Of a DNA stretch of 63,528 nucleotides, positions 24,788 through 33,349 are shown one piece after another. Origin of the DNA: Prolixibacteraceae bacterium (GTDB taxonomy: Bacteria; Bacteroidota; Bacteroidia; Bacteroidales; Prolixibacteraceae); assembly GCA_028282705.1 (NCBI GenBank), contig JANQHI010000085.1, positions 1 through 63,528 of the forward strand, read 5' to 3'. How positions within the stretch are numbered: position 1 is the stretch's first letter; every line of letters starts with the position of its first letter. Made by a program: the position numbers and the translations under genes. The notes under the pieces are model-generated. The model worked only from the letters and a program-made list of their open reading frames with translations. It was not told where the DNA came from and searched no databases.

Positions 24788-26614
24788 CTATTCATCATGG
24801 AACTGCATTTTATGCAGTTTTTTATAATGGCCTCCCAGTTTCAATAACTCTTCATGAGAGCCTTTTTCAACAATTTTCCCATTATCTAATACGCAAATTA
24901 CATCAGCATTTTTAATGGTTGAAAGCCTGTGTGCAATAACCAGGGAGGTCCTGTTTCTCATCAGGTTTTCCAATGCTCCCTGCACCAATCTTTCTGATTC
25001 TGTATCTAAGGCAGAGGTAGCTTCATCCAATATTAAAATAGGAGGGTTGCTCAGTACTGCACGAGCAATTGAGATGCGTTGCTTTTGCCCACCTGAAAGT
25101 TTATCCCCACGGTCGCCAATGATGGTGTCATAACCATGCTCAGTTTCCATAATAAAATCATGGGCATTGGCAATTTTAGCAGCTTTTATAACCTCATCTT
25201 TTGTGGTTTTTTCAAGCCCAAAAGCAATGTTATTATAGAAAGTATCATTAAAAAGGATGGGTTCCTGGTTTACATTGCCTATCAGGTTCCTAAGCCCTTT
25301 AATCTTCAATTCCCTGATATCATCACCATCAATCAATATCTTTCCTCCACTAACATCCCAAAAACGTGGAAGTAAGTCAACCAGGGTAGTTTTCCCACTT
25401 CCTGATTTCCCAACTAAAGCAACTGTTTTCCCTTTAGGGATATCAAGGTTTATCTGTTGAAGTACAGGAGTAGAAACATATGAGAAAGATACATTTTGGT
25501 AGCTTATTACATTATCAAAACTGCTGATCTTTTTGGCATCTTCTTTTTCGTTAATAACAGAATCAGCTTCCAGTACTTTGTCAATCCTGTTCATAGATGC
25601 CATCCCTTTTTCAATGCTGTAAAGGGCAGTAGAAAAGGCTTTGGCTGGGTTAATGATCCCATAAAAGAAAACTAAATACCCCATAAATTCAGCAGCTGTT
25701 AATGAACCTTCTCCAACCAGGATAAGCCTGCCTCCATACCAAAGTACAATAATAATTACAATGGTCCCCAGGAATTCACTCATAGGGTGAGCCAGGTGGC
25801 GCCTCCACATAAGCCTGTTCATAATGGTCAGGTAACTCCTGTTTTCTTTTTCAAACCTGTTAATGGCTTTCCCTTCAGCATTAAAAGCTTTGATTACCCT
25901 CAGCCCTGTTAGGTCTTCTTCAATAATTGATAAGATTTCACCCAGTTTATTTTGCCCTTTAACTGATTGCCTTTTAAGGCTTCTCCCAATCCTTCCTATA
26001 ATAATTCCAGTAATGGGTAACATAATAAATACGAACAGGGTAAGAGACCAGCTCATATAGATCATTACCAACAGGTAAATAATAATGATGATTGGGTTTT
26101 TAAACATCATTTCCAATGAGTTGGCTATGGAATTTTCCACCTCTTGCACATCACTGGTCATGCGTGCCATAATATCCCCTTTTTTCTCATCAGAGAAGAA
26201 ACCTAAAGGGAGTTTGATGATTTTGTTATAGATCAGTGAACGTATATCCAACACAATCCCATTACGTAAAGCAATCATTACATAACTTGCCAGGTAGGTA
26301 AACCCAACTTTTAAAAGGACAGTTATAACAATAAAAGCCCCAATAAAAACCAGGGCATTTTGATGGCCATATTCAGCAATAAAAAGACTAACATAATAAT
26401 TGAAGTATTCAGTTACTGCCTCCAATGCAAAGCTCCATTCAGGTTTTTCTGTCACCATTGTTTGTGTACCAAACAAAACCTCTAAAGCAGGAATAAGCAG
26501 AGCAAAAGAAAAAGCCCCAAATATTGCCCCCAACAGGTTAAATAAAAAATTCAGGAAAATTTTGCTTTTATAAGGTGGGATAAACCTCCTGAGGAGTTGG
26601 ATAAATTCTTTCAT
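24788..26614 (-). CDS. MsbA-like ABC exporter (fused membrane and ATPase domains)
   Basis: 608 residues. Residues about 15-330 form a type IV ABC exporter membrane domain with six helices (start FLFNLLGAIFGAFSFALLIP). Residues about 355-600 are the nucleotide-binding domain: Walker A GKSGSGKTTL, signature LSGGQKQRISIARA, Walker B ILILDEATSALD, and His switch IAHRLSTI. The family exports lipids, lipid A precursors or drugs as homodimers; the substrate cannot be read. A Walker A set and D-loop are intact. It lies 26 bases downstream of purB on the same strand, so the two may share a transcript. Confidence 0.93.
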   Translation of the reverse strand: MKEFIQLLRRFIPPYKSKIFLNFLFNLLGAIFGAFSFALLIPALEVLFGTQTMVTEKPEWSFALEAVTEYFNYYVSLFIAEYGHQNALVFIGAFIVITVLLKVGFTYLASYVMIALRNGIVLDIRSLIYNKIIKLPLGFFSDEKKGDIMARMTSDVQEVENSIANSLEMMFKNPIIIIIYLLVMIYMSWSLTLFVFIMLPITGIIIGRIGRSLKRQSVKGQNKLGEILSIIEEDLTGLRVIKAFNAEGKAINRFEKENRSYLTIMNRLMWRRHLAHPMSEFLGTIVIIIVLWYGGRLILVGEGSLTAAEFMGYLVFFYGIINPAKAFSTALYSIEKGMASMNRIDKVLEADSVINEKEDAKKISSFDNVISYQNVSFSYVSTPVLQQINLDIPKGKTVALVGKSGSGKTTLVDLLPRFWDVSGGKILIDGDDIRELKIKGLRNLIGNVNQEPILFNDTFYNNIAFGLEKTTKDEVIKAAKIANAHDFIMETEHGYDTIIGDRGDKLSGGQKQRISIARAVLSNPPILILDEATSALDTESERLVQGALENLMRNRTSLVIAHRLSTIKNADVICVLDNGKIVEKGSHEELLKLGGHYKKLHKMQFHDE

Positions 26615-26640
26615 CTACCTGTTGTTTAGTGTAAAAGTAT

Positions 26641-27975
26641 TTAAAAAATACCTGTATAATTTTGAGGTGTGATGGCTTTCATCTCTTCTTTAACTTCATC
26701 TGAAACATTAAGCCCATCAATAAATTGGTGCATAACTTTTTTATTCACCACCTCATTTATCCTGGTCAGGTCTTTTAAAGCTTCATAGGGGTTAGGATAC
26801 CCTTCACGCCTAAGAATGGTTTGGATAGCTTCACCTACCACAGCCCAGTTAGATTCCAGGTCAGCTTCAATGGCTTCCCTGTTAATGAGTACTTTGTTCA
26901 ACCCTTTTAGTGTTGATTTAAAGGCAATCAATGTATGGGCAAATGGTACTCCAATGTTCCTGATCACAGTTGAGTCGCTCAGGTCACGTTGCAAGCGTGA
27001 AACAGGCAACTTTTGGGTCAGGTGCTCAAATGCTGCATTGGCAATACCAATGTTCCCTTCAGAATTTTCATAATCAATAGGGTTAACCTTATGTGGCATG
27101 GTAGAAGACCCAACTTCTCCCTTTTTAATTTTTTGCTTGAAATAATTCATTGAAATGTATGTCCACATATCACGGTCAAGGTCAAGTACAATGGTATTAA
27201 TACGTTTCATGGCATCAAAAATTGCCCCATGGTTGTCATAATGTGTGATTTGGGTAGTGTACTTTGACCTTTTCAACCCAAGGCTTTCTTTCATAAATTT
27301 GTTGCCAAATTGCTCCCAGCCAACCTTAGGGTAGGCTACATAATGTGCATTAAAGTTACCTGTTGCCCCTCCAAATTTAGCATCACATGCTATGGCTTTT
27401 AATTGCGCTAACTGTACCTCAATTCGCTCGACAAACACAAGTATTTCTTTCCCAAGCTTGGTGGGCGAAGCAGGCTGCCCATGGGTTTTTGCTAGCATTG
27501 GGATATCTTTCCATTCTTCAGCCAATGATTTTAATTTATTAACAAGCTCATCTAGCACTGGGTAATATTCATTGGCTAGCGCTTCCTGGATGGAAATGGG
27601 GGCAGCAGTATTATTAATATCTTGTGATGTTAAACCAAAGTGGATAAATTCTTTGTATTTTGAAAGCCCAAGCTCATCAAATTTTTCCTTCAGGAAATAC
27701 TCAACAGCCTTTACATCATGATTGGTAACACTTTCAATCTCTTTCACCCTTTCAGCATCTTCCACTGAAAAATTAGAACAGATGCTTTTAAGTTGTTCAA
27801 ATTTATCATTGTTAATCCCTTGCAATTGGGGCAGAGGAAGCTTGCATAAAGCGATAAAATATTCCACTTCAACAATGGTCCTGTATTTAATAAGGGCAAA
27901 TTCACTAAAATAATTTTCAAGGGCTTTGACTTTGTCATGGTACCTGCCATCAACAGGTGATATGGCTGTTAGCAT
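26641..27975 (-). CDS. purB: Adenylosuccinate lyase
   Basis: 444 residues. The enzyme splits adenylosuccinate to AMP and fumarate, and SAICAR to AICAR, in purine synthesis. The fumarase/aspartase-superfamily signature GSSTMPHKVNPIDYENSEGN is present (split here as GSSTMPHKVN and PIDYENSEGN), with TSQDINNTA and TKLGKE around the active site; GKTHGQPASP carries the catalytic His region. Length and N-terminus SPVDGRYHDK match the E. coli-like PurB subgroup. An exact -7 box (TAAATTTG on the minus strand, 28010-28017) lies 35 bases upstream. The gene is divergent from nfeD. Confidence 0.96.
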   Translation of the reverse strand: MLTAISPVDGRYHDKVKALENYFSEFALIKYRTIVEVEYFIALCKLPLPQLQGINNDKFEQLKSICSNFSVEDAERVKEIESVTNHDVKAVEYFLKEKFDELGLSKYKEFIHFGLTSQDINNTAAPISIQEALANEYYPVLDELVNKLKSLAEEWKDIPMLAKTHGQPASPTKLGKEILVFVERIEVQLAQLKAIACDAKFGGATGNFNAHYVAYPKVGWEQFGNKFMKESLGLKRSKYTTQITHYDNHGAIFDAMKRINTIVLDLDRDMWTYISMNYFKQKIKKGEVGSSTMPHKVNPIDYENSEGNIGIANAAFEHLTQKLPVSRLQRDLSDSTVIRNIGVPFAHTLIAFKSTLKGLNKVLINREAIEADLESNWAVVGEAIQTILRREGYPNPYEALKDLTRINEVVNKKVMHQFIDGLNVSDEVKEEMKAITPQNYTGIF

Positions 27976-28009
27976 ATGTATTTCAGTTTTATGTATTAAT
28001 TAGAAGGCA

Positions 28010-28017
28010 CAAATTTA
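28010..28017 (-). promoter_or_regulatory. -7 box of the purB promoter
   Basis: The plus strand reads CAAATTTA, that is TAAATTTG on the minus strand, an exact TAnnTTTG match with a short leader to the purB ATG. A clear -33 element was not found. Confidence 0.55.
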
Positions 28018-28048
28018 GTAAAATCTTTTGGTTTAGAGCAGTGGTTAA

Positions 28049-28081
28049 GGAACCGTTCTCTTTCACAAAAAGAACGGTTCC
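28049..28081. promoter_or_regulatory. Perfect 11-bp hairpin in the purB/nfeD divergent region
   Basis: GGAACCGTTCT pairs perfectly with AGAACGGTTCC around an 11-base loop. It has no T run, so it is more likely an operator-like inverted repeat or RNA stem than a terminator. It lies between two divergent start codons. Confidence 0.5.
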
Positions 28082-28176
28082 TATGGTCTGTAAAGATGAA
28101 ATTTTATTCTTACTTTTACATAAATTCAGTGAGGGCTTGACTGCAAGTGAAACCCTCACTGGTAAGACCATAACAG

Positions 28177-29583
28177 ATGAAACAAAAAATAAAATACGTG
28201 CCTATCTTAATGTTAGCTTTCCTGTTCTTTTTCAGCTCTTTTATGCCCGAGCCAGGCAAAAAGGTAGTATATGTGATGGATATGAAAGAGAACATTACCA
28301 AGGCAACCTGGCGCAAAACCAAGCAGGCATTTGCTGAAGCTGATTCTGTTAATGCTCATGTATTTTTAATCCATATGAATACCTATGGGGGCACTGTGCC
28401 GGATGCTGATTCAATTCGTACAAAAATACTGGCAAGTGGAATCCCAGTTTATGTATTTATTGATAATAATGCAGCATCAGCAGGGGCATTGATTTCCATA
28501 GCTTGTGATAGCATTTACATGCGCCCTGGTTCAAGTATGGGGGCAACTACTGTGGTTAACCAAACCGGGGAGGCTATGCCTGATAAATACCAGTCATATA
28601 TGCGTTCAACCATGAGGGCAACTGCTGAAGCACATGGAAAAGATACTATAGTTTCAGGGCAGGATACTATTGTCAGGTGGCACAGAGATCCTAAAATTGC
28701 AGAAGCCATGGTTGACCAAAGGATTTATATGGAAGGAATTTCAGATACAGGAAAGGTACTGACCTTTACCCCCAATGAGGCCATTGAAAACAATTACTGT
28801 GAAGGGATTGTAGAAAATATAGAAGAAGTGTTGGAGCAGGTTGGGATTGAGGAGTATGAAATTGTCAGGTACGAACCTTCATTCCTTGAAAAGATTATAG
28901 GGTTGCTGGTATTGCCTGTGGTATCAGGGCTGTTAATTATGGGCATCATAGGAGGTATTTATTTTGAATTACAAACACCTGGGATAGGCTTTCCACTTGG
29001 GGTGGCTATCCTTTCTGCTGTGTTATATTTTGCCCCCCTTTATCTTGAAGGGTTGGCTGCCAACTGGGAAATACTGGTATTTGTTATTGGGTTGATTTTA
29101 ATAGCTGTAGAAATATTTGTGCTGCCAGGCTTTGGCATTGCAGGTGCATTGGGGGTCATTTTTGCTTTTGCTGGCCTTCTACTTAGTTTGATTGGCAATG
29201 TGAATTTTGATTTTGAAGGGGTTGATCCTTCAAACATCACAACTGCCTTATTTACTGTTATCATAGCCCTTTTTGGTGGGTTTCTGATCTCATTGTATTT
29301 AAGTAACAGGTTATTTTCTGCCCAATCAGGGGTATTTAAGAACCTGTCATTAAAAGCTGTGCAAAATACAGATGAAGGGTTTGTAAGTATTGAAACCAGC
29401 TTGTTGGAACTTGAAGGTAAAAAAGGGGTTGCCAAAACAGTGTTACGCCCTTCAGGGAAAGTTATGATAAAAGGGGAAATGTATGATGCTGTGGCTGAAA
29501 CAGGTTATATTGAAGCAGGAGACCCTATTGAAGTAACCAAAGTGGAAGCAACCCAATTGTATGTTGAAAAAATATTATCCTGA
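28177..29583 (+). CDS. nfeD: NfeD-family membrane ClpP-class serine protease
   Basis: 468 residues. The N-terminal signal or anchor (YVPILMLAFLFFFSSF) leads into a ClpP-like protease domain with Ser101 in NNAASAGAL and Lys137 in MPDKYQSYM, the Ser-Lys dyad of the 1510-N protease. Residues about 235-375 hold several membrane helices, and the C-terminus (about 395-468) is an OB-fold NfeD domain. Long NfeD proteins of this type act with SPFH/stomatin-like partners, none of which is adjacent. The start is fixed by the signal sequence. It converges on lysO with 2 bases between stops. Confidence 0.92.
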   Translation: MKQKIKYVPILMLAFLFFFSSFMPEPGKKVVYVMDMKENITKATWRKTKQAFAEADSVNAHVFLIHMNTYGGTVPDADSIRTKILASGIPVYVFIDNNAASAGALISIACDSIYMRPGSSMGATTVVNQTGEAMPDKYQSYMRSTMRATAEAHGKDTIVSGQDTIVRWHRDPKIAEAMVDQRIYMEGISDTGKVLTFTPNEAIENNYCEGIVENIEEVLEQVGIEEYEIVRYEPSFLEKIIGLLVLPVVSGLLIMGIIGGIYFELQTPGIGFPLGVAILSAVLYFAPLYLEGLAANWEILVFVIGLILIAVEIFVLPGFGIAGALGVIFAFAGLLLSLIGNVNFDFEGVDPSNITTALFTVIIALFGGFLISLYLSNRLFSAQSGVFKNLSLKAVQNTDEGFVSIETSLLELEGKKGVAKTVLRPSGKVMIKGEMYDAVAETGYIEAGDPIEVTKVEATQLYVEKILS

Positions 29584-29585
29584 GT

Positions 29586-30188
29586 TTAAAATTCTAAAAT
29601 AAAAGTAACCAGGAAGGGGACAATTGCAGTTAGGGCAATTCCACTAAAAATTGAGATCAAGGCAAATTCTTTTCCACTATAACGTGTAATAATGGGGAGT
29701 GTAGTATCCATAGAAGTGGCTCCACCAGATGAAATCCCTGCCAGCTTACCAAAATATTTTACAAAAAGGGGAGTAGCAAGCAGAGTAATAATTTCCCTAA
29801 TCACATTGCTCATAAGGGCAACCACCCCAAGGGTTTCACTATGTAATTGGCTGATAAAAACACTGGATAAACTATACCAACCAAAGCCTGCACTCACTGC
29901 CAGTATCTCTTTAGATGACAGCCCTCCATAAAAAAGGGAAAGGGCATAAGCCCCTCCCAGGGTTCCAAGTATAACCCCAATGGGAACAAGGAAAATTTTA
30001 TAGTTCATTTGTTTCACCATTGAAATGGTATTCTTATCACCTCCAATGGTAATACCAATTAAAAACAGCAGTGCATAGAGTACATAGGTACTCCAGTCTC
30101 CAGTGATCAAAGTATCAGGCAGCCACTGGTAAACTCCCAGGATAATCCCTAAAACAAAAAAAGCAAATATGGTAAGGCTGTTTTTCAT
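29586..30188 (-). CDS. lysO: LysO lysine exporter, C-terminal half protein
   Basis: 200 residues, all membrane: about six helices with FLIGITIGGDK, AGFGWYSLSSVFISQL, ALMSNVIREIITLL, and ISSGGATSMDTTLPIITR, which are the most conserved LysO/DUF340 motifs. LysO exports lysine and resists thialysine in E. coli. Here the family is split: the small upstream gene encodes the N-terminal helices and overlaps this one by 4 bases (ATGA), so the two should assemble as one transporter. Such a split is known in Bacteroidota. Confidence 0.88.
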   Translation of the reverse strand: MKNSLTIFAFFVLGIILGVYQWLPDTLITGDWSTYVLYALLFLIGITIGGDKNTISMVKQMNYKIFLVPIGVILGTLGGAYALSLFYGGLSSKEILAVSAGFGWYSLSSVFISQLHSETLGVVALMSNVIREIITLLATPLFVKYFGKLAGISSGGATSMDTTLPIITRYSGKEFALISIFSGIALTAIVPFLVTFILEF

Positions 30189-30460
30189 GTTTTATTTTTA
30201 AATAAAAACGTGTAAATAAACCACCCCAAAAAGATGCTTCCTATGATTGAGGTAACAGAAATCAGGGCAGCCTGCAAACCAATATTCTCAAAATTTTTGA
30301 TGATGTCATCATTTAGCCCAACAGAAACCCCAAGGAGGAATAATAAAAGGTAAATAGCCCAGTTAGTAAGGTATTCAGCAGTTTTAATAATCTTAGGGTG
30401 TTTCTTGAGCAATACCCCCAGCCCAATACCAACAACCATAATAACCAATACAATTTCCAT
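30185..30460 (-). CDS. LysO lysine exporter, N-terminal half protein
   Basis: 91 residues with three hydrophobic segments (VLVIMVVGIGLGVLL, LTNWAIYLLLFLLGVSVGL, ALISVTSIIGSIFLGWFIYTF). The LLFLLGVSVGLNDDI segment repeats the FLIGITIGGDK pattern of the partner gene, as in the full-length transporter. The 4-base overlap with the partner shows translational coupling. The gene is divergent from the Cu/Zn efflux permease. Confidence 0.85.
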   Translation of the reverse strand: MEIVLVIMVVGIGLGVLLKKHPKIIKTAEYLTNWAIYLLLFLLGVSVGLNDDIIKNFENIGLQAALISVTSIIGSIFLGWFIYTFLFKNKT

Positions 30461-30612
30461 AAGAGCTCCCCGATTTAGGGTTCAAAGAAAGTAAATGTTA
30501 AAGTGATATCAAATAGTTGATAAGGTAAATAACCTTGAACAGGGTTAAATGGGTAAATTGAACTAACTTGCGAGCTTTAAACAAGGATATTCCTTTTAAT
30601 GTTATTTAGGGT

Positions 30613-31917
30613 ATGGTATTGGATTTTATTGAAAATTACATTATAGAATTGTGGTCATTGGCTGTGGAGATGGCTCCTTGGTTATTGTTGGGGTTGGTGT
30701 TTGCTGGTATTTTAAAAGTTTATTTCCCACAAAAGCATATTGATAAGTACTTGGGGAAAACAGATTTCAAATCTTCTTTAAATGCATCCCTTTTAGGTAT
30801 CCCTATGCCTTTATGCTCATGTGGGGTAATCCCTACTGGGATTTCATTCTTTAAAAATGGGGCATCAAAAGGGGCTACCAATTCATTCCTTATTTCTACA
30901 CCTCAAACTGGGGTTGATTCCATTATGGCAACTTATTCCATGCTGGGTTGGCCATTTGCTGTGTTGCGCCCCCTGGTAGCATTTTTTACAGGTGTGCTTG
31001 GGGGGGTATTCACCAACATTTTTGTAAAAGACAAGCCCATGCCCATAACCCCATTTGGTGACCTGAAAATTGACACTGAAACATTGCAAGGAGGGGCAGC
31101 CTGTGATGACGAAACATGTGGTTGCTATGAAGCCCCCCAAAAAGGGCAAAATTCTGTTATCAGGGCAGCACATTATGCTTTTATTGAGTTGTTGCAAGAC
31201 ATTGCTAAATGGCTAGTCATTGGCTTTTTGGTGGCAGCACTGATTGCTGTAGTATTACCTGATGATTTTTTTAGTTTATTTAAAGGGTATGGGGTAGTAG
31301 AATTGCTGGTTATCCTGGTAGCATCTGTACCTATTTACATATGTGCTACTGGTTCAATCCCCATTGCAGCAGTACTGTTGCTAAAGGGTGTTTCTCCTGG
31401 GGCAGCTTTGGTGTTTTTGATGGCAGGCCCTGCTACCAATGTTGCTACTATGACAGTATTGGGAAAAACCATGGGGCGCAAATCATTGGTGGTTTACCTG
31501 GCAACCATTATTGGGGGGGCAATTATTTTTGGGTTGCTAACTAATTTGCTGGTTCCTTCTGAATGGATAATACAAAAAGTGGTTCATATACATGGCAATG
31601 GAGATCATGAAATGCTACCTGCCTGGTTTCAACTTGGTTCAGCAATCCTGCTTATTGGGGCAATGGTTTTTGGGTATTTTTTATTGAGGATACAGAAAGC
31701 CAAGAAAATGAAAACAGCAGATCATACCATAACAGTGGAGGGGATGACCTGCTCTCATTGTGAAGCAACTGTACAAAATAACTTGATCAAAGTAAAGGGC
31801 ATAACCAATGTTGCAGCAGATAATAAAACCAATAAAATAGTTATTTCAGGTACTAATATCAATTTCAAAAAAATAGAAGAAATTGTAAATGGGTTAGGTT
31901 ATAAATTCAAAGGCTAA
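30613..31917 (+). CDS. SO_0444-type Cu/Zn efflux permease with C-terminal HMA domain
   Basis: 434 residues. Residues about 1-350 are a DUF318/ArsP-like permease with the hallmark PLCSCGVIP, the repeat SIPIAAVLLLKGVSPGAA and AGPATNVATM, and about eight membrane helices. A Cys-rich loop (ACDDETCGCYEAP) lies at about 155-170. Residues 374-434 form a heavy-metal-associated domain with GMTCSHC (Cys380 and Cys383), suggesting the cargo is delivered by a built-in metallochaperone. The protein is likely an inner-membrane exporter for Cu or Zn. It converges on the Reb-domain gene 9 bases apart. Confidence 0.88.
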   Translation: MVLDFIENYIIELWSLAVEMAPWLLLGLVFAGILKVYFPQKHIDKYLGKTDFKSSLNASLLGIPMPLCSCGVIPTGISFFKNGASKGATNSFLISTPQTGVDSIMATYSMLGWPFAVLRPLVAFFTGVLGGVFTNIFVKDKPMPITPFGDLKIDTETLQGGAACDDETCGCYEAPQKGQNSVIRAAHYAFIELLQDIAKWLVIGFLVAALIAVVLPDDFFSLFKGYGVVELLVILVASVPIYICATGSIPIAAVLLLKGVSPGAALVFLMAGPATNVATMTVLGKTMGRKSLVVYLATIIGGAIIFGLLTNLLVPSEWIIQKVVHIHGNGDHEMLPAWFQLGSAILLIGAMVFGYFLLRIQKAKKMKTADHTITVEGMTCSHCEATVQNNLIKVKGITNVAADNKTNKIVISGTNINFKKIEEIVNGLGYKFKG

Positions 31918-31926
31918 TTGGATACC

Positions 31927-32577
31927 TTAATCAGTACCTAATATTTTTTTAGTTGCTATCCCAGTTGAAGCTGTATCCAGTGAGTAAAGCAAGTCAATTC
32001 CTTGTTGGGCAGCTGCTTGTGCAATTATATTAGTTTGTTGCTGGGCTTGGGTTGCATTATGGGCAGCATTGGCCAATGCTTGCCCAACAACTTGGTACAG
32101 GTTTCCCATAGCCACATCAGGTGCATCACCCAATACTTTTACATTGGTTTGTGTAACAGGATCAGCCAATTGTTCATTCTTTTGTGGATAGAAAGGGTCA
32201 ATAAACAAACTGGCATGCCCAAATTCCTTTAAAGGCATACCTGAAATAGGTTTTATTTTATAACTGAGTTTATAGTTGTTATGGGCAATTGAAAAGATAT
32301 CAAAAGTGCTTTTTTGCACGTTGCCATCAATAAAGCAAGATAAAACTCCTTGGGGTGGGTGATCTTTAAATGTTGCTTTTTCAGTTTCCCACATTTCCAG
32401 GAAATGTTCTGTAGAGATCAACCCAGTTATTATATATGGTTGAGTACTAATAAAAATAATTTGTGGTGAAGCCATCTCAAATTTTAGTACATCACTAAAA
32501 TAGGATCCTTTAAATATGTTTTGAATAAATAGGAGAGGTGGTTGCAATTGTTGTTGTGCATCTGGAATATTGGCCAT
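31927..32577 (-). CDS. RebB-like R-body domain fused to an unknown N-terminal domain
   Basis: 216 residues. The C-terminal part (about 137-212) reads DPVTQTNVKVLGDAPDVAMGN-LYQ, then A-Ala-rich QAQQQTNIIAQAAAQQGIDLLYSLDTAS, close to the RebB family of R-body structural proteins, which begin with VTQTNVKVLG and carry the Gln/Ala-rich AQQQ.NI.AQAA..Q...LYS.DTA stretch. R bodies are coiled protein ribbons, best known from Caedibacter. Residues 1-136 form a separate beta-rich domain that I do not recognise (LLFIQNIFKGSYFSDVL, FSIAHNNYKLSYKIKP). Known RebB proteins are about 110 residues, so the fusion is unusual. No second reb gene is visible. It lies 82 bases downstream of a lipoprotein gene on the same strand. 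Confidence 0.82.
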   Translation of the reverse strand: MANIPDAQQQLQPPLLFIQNIFKGSYFSDVLKFEMASPQIIFISTQPYIITGLISTEHFLEMWETEKATFKDHPPQGVLSCFIDGNVQKSTFDIFSIAHNNYKLSYKIKPISGMPLKEFGHASLFIDPFYPQKNEQLADPVTQTNVKVLGDAPDVAMGNLYQVVGQALANAAHNATQAQQQTNIIAQAAAQQGIDLLYSLDTASTGIATKKILGTD

Positions 32578-32659
32578 CTTTTTGGTTATTTTTAAGTTTT
32601 TTGTAGATATGAACTTTCTGCAATTTCTTATTTTTTCATGCCAAAACCAAATTTATAGA

Positions 32660-33178
32660 TTAACTTCCCCAGGGGTATATATCCCTATTAACGCAAAACT
32701 GGCCCGTCAAACTTTTATTTAAATCTATTTTGGAAATAAGCTTTTCTTGTTCACCACAATATGGCTCTTCAAATTTTAATATGTAGCTTTCAGGTTCTAT
32801 GGTCGTGATTGAGATAGTGAGGTCATACAAACAATTACAATTGCACAATGCCCCTTCTTCATATTCTGAAACAATGATTGTGTCACCTGAGATGGAGACT
32901 TGGCAATGTATCTCTCCCGGGCAGCAATTAAACCCTGCATTTATATGTTCTATTGCCAATTCCTTTTTTTCAAAGTTATAAGAATATTCTATGCAACTTT
33001 TATTGGCTAAAACACTGTTGTTTATACTGGCTGATTTTGTTCCTTTGCAGCTTGTTTGGCTGGTTTGAACTTCTTCAATCTTACTTGGGCTTAAAGGATC
33101 ATCTTTTGAGCAACTCCAGTTAAGGATAAATGCAACAACCATAAGCAATTGGAAGATAAGGTTAACTTTTATTTTCAT
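32660..33178 (-). CDS. Cys-rich lipoprotein of unknown function
   Basis: 172 residues with a lipoprotein signal: LLMVVAFILNWSC, lipidated Cys23. The mature chain contains clustered cysteines: TSCKG, NKSC, NCCPGEIHC, and CNCNCLYDL, then PYCGE and FCVNR. The CNCxCxYD segment recurs in small Bacteroidota lipoproteins of unknown role, in my recollection, followed by a beta strand. Metal binding or disulfides are possible. It directly precedes the Reb-domain gene (82 bases), so the two may be one transcript. Confidence 0.7.
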   Translation of the reverse strand: MKIKVNLIFQLLMVVAFILNWSCSKDDPLSPSKIEEVQTSQTSCKGTKSASINNSVLANKSCIEYSYNFEKKELAIEHINAGFNCCPGEIHCQVSISGDTIIVSEYEEGALCNCNCLYDLTISITTIEPESYILKFEEPYCGEQEKLISKIDLNKSLTGQFCVNRDIYPWGS

Positions 33179-33289
33179 TTTGGTTTATTTTTTTGGTTTT
33201 ATTGGGAATAGATGAACTATGGTGTAAAATGGTTGCGTAGGTTTTTTGTTTTTATTTCAACTATACTTTTTATCATCTCAACGAAATTA

Positions 33290-33322
33290 GTTGCTATCTT
33301 GGGTAAATGGCATGTACATTTG
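33290..33322 (+). promoter_or_regulatory. Promoter of the lipoprotein-kinase-regulator operon
   Basis: TTG at 33291-33293 and the exact -7 box TACATTTG at 33315-33322, 21 bases apart, lie 28 bases before the lipoprotein ATG. Confidence 0.55.
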
Positions 33323-33349
33323 AGCCAGTAAACCAAAAAGAATAACATA

